Source: Oceanicaulis sp052055585 | Lineage (GTDB): Bacteria; Pseudomonadota; Alphaproteobacteria; Caulobacterales; Maricaulaceae | Length of the DNA: 64,000 nt | Direction of reading: 5' to 3' | NCBI RefSeq assembly: GCF_052055585.1 | Contig: NZ_CP170485.1 | Coordinates: forward strand, 806,001-870,000 | In this document: positions 63,309 to 64,000 of the stretch, one piece after another | Numbering within the stretch: the first letter of the stretch is position 1 | Layout: each line of letters starts with the position of its first letter | Made by a program: the position numbers and the translations under genes | The notes under the pieces: model-generated | The model's database searches: none | Told to the model about the DNA's origin: nothing | What the model saw: the letters and a program-made list of their open reading frames with translations, nothing else

Positions 63309-63763
63309 TCTTTATTCCGGAACGCTTCAAGGCTGACGACCGTGCCTTCATTGACCTGGTCTGAGCCATCGCTGTTTTTGGGCGTGTCGTCAGGCGAAGG
63401 CGCCGCGTAGTCAAAATGCAGGCGGAAGCCGACGCTGGGATCGTGGAACCGGGTGACCGCGCGCCACGGAACCTTGAGGTATTTGGGTACGCCGCCAAAT
63501 TTCAGCGTCACTTCAAAGCCGGCGTCATCCACTTCGAGGTCCCAGAACTGGTGCTCAAGGACGATCGTCATTTCTTCGGGATAGGCGCTGGCTAGGGATT
63601 CATCGATGTCGCAGCCCGGATCTGACGTACGAAAAGTGATGTAGAAATGGTGCGCGCCCGGCAGACCATCGCCTGCCGCTCGTTCCAGAGACTTGCGAAC
63701 AACCTCACGCAGGGCTTCCTGTGCGAGCTGTTCATATTGCATCAGGTCTTTAGCCACCTGCAT
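63305..63763 (-). CDS. sspB: ClpXP adaptor SspB (alphaproteobacterial type)
   Basis: A 152-residue adaptor that delivers ssrA-tagged and other proteins to ClpXP. Family stretches are HHFYITFRTSDPGCDIDE near 40, YPEEMTIVLEHQFWDLEV near 65 and VPWRAVTRFHDPSVGFRLHF near 100. The C-terminus (TVVSLEAFRNKE) holds the ClpX-binding tail, linked by a flexible Asp/Ser/Pro-rich stretch. The start at 63763 could also be the in-frame ATG at 63742. In Caulobacter SspB works on cell-cycle and tmRNA substrates. It is the first gene of the unit with thioesterase and MFS. The 237 bases to the right edge show no recognisable gene. Confidence 0.93.
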   Translation of the reverse strand: MQVAKDLMQYEQLAQEALREVVRKSLERAAGDGLPGAHHFYITFRTSDPGCDIDESLASAYPEEMTIVLEHQFWDLEVDDAGFEVTLKFGGVPKYLKVPWRAVTRFHDPSVGFRLHFDYAAPSPDDTPKNSDGSDQVNEGTVVSLEAFRNKE

Positions 63764-64000
63764 CGCCCTTTCCCAGCCACGGCAATCTGAGGGGAAGCGT
63801 ACCGGTTCCCTGCGATGCGTCAATCGGTCGTCACCGCTGAGCGCACCTGATGGAACATCGCCGCGAGGCAAAGGGCGCATGGTTGTTTTCGTATAAGATG
63901 ACTTTGAGGCATTTGTGTAGGAGTCTGGCAACGAAACTCTAAGGTCTGTGATGTAAGAGGATGCAAAGGGTCGGGGCCGCCTGAAGTGATGAGGGCGCAA

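Overview
The window is high-GC, densely coded chromosomal DNA of an alphaproteobacterium. The evidence is: a complete alphaproteobacterial-style dcw (division and cell wall) cluster behind an RNase P RNA gene; an alpha-type SspB; a two-gene MetH; an exact CtrA-type box (TTAA-N7-TTAA) with three GANTC sites in front of ftsZ; and genes such as DUF4169 and an RHH_4-type ribbon-helix-helix gene. Together these suggest a Caulobacterales/Maricaulales/Hyphomonadales-like marine or aquatic bacterium (inference; no 16S rRNA is present). I see no prophage, insertion sequence, CRISPR array or tRNA. The only clearly foreign-looking piece is an AT-rich HEPN-like gene near 48.5-49.1 kb.

Layout. 1-5.7 kb: the end of ettA, a membrane-anchored LuxR-type regulator beside a CPBP intramembrane protease, a convergent pair with antibiotic-resistance-enzyme folds (nucleotidyltransferase and CAT-like), and mlaA-mlaC of phospholipid trafficking. 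5.8-10.5 kb: the methionine/C1 operon metF-metH(N)-metH(C) behind a perfect 18-bp palindromic operator. 10.5-24 kb: single-function genes, namely a secreted EreA/ChaN-like protein behind a BlaI/CopY-like operator, glutathionyl-hydroquinone reductase with pirin, a RimB-RimK fusion, a fasciclin protein, a BLUF protein lacking its key Gln, a fused 5-oxoprolinase, a TerB-DnaJ protein, an EamA transporter, an AmpD/AmiD-type amidase and a DUF2141 protein.

23.7-42.6 kb: rnpB, then mraZ-rsmH-ftsL-ftsI-murE-murF-mraY-ftsW-murG-murC-murB-ddl-ftsQ-ftsA-ftsZ-lpxC. Most genes overlap by 1-13 bases, so the cluster probably works as one long operon with extra control at mraZ (CCCAT repeats) and at ftsZ (CtrA box and GANTC sites). 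murD is missing from its usual place between mraY and ftsW. 42.7-47.4 kb: bamD, recN and ligA, then two composite palindromic repeats.

47.6-64 kb: an exported alpha/beta hydrolase, the HEPN-like gene, a UvrD/PcrA helicase, a ClC-type transporter with an altered first selectivity motif, an Old Yellow Enzyme with an RHH gene, fumC with DUF4169, a small membrane protein with a RusA-like resolvase, an AlgE-like porin, a chemoreceptor followed by a truncated paralogue made only of its sensor module, and an sspB-thioesterase-MFS operon.

The items I consider most worth a second look are the sensor-only chemoreceptor paralogue, the BLUF protein with His at the Gln position, the altered ClC motif, the missing murD, and the operator in front of the EreA/ChaN-like gene. 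None is proof of a new system; each rests on sequence reading alone.
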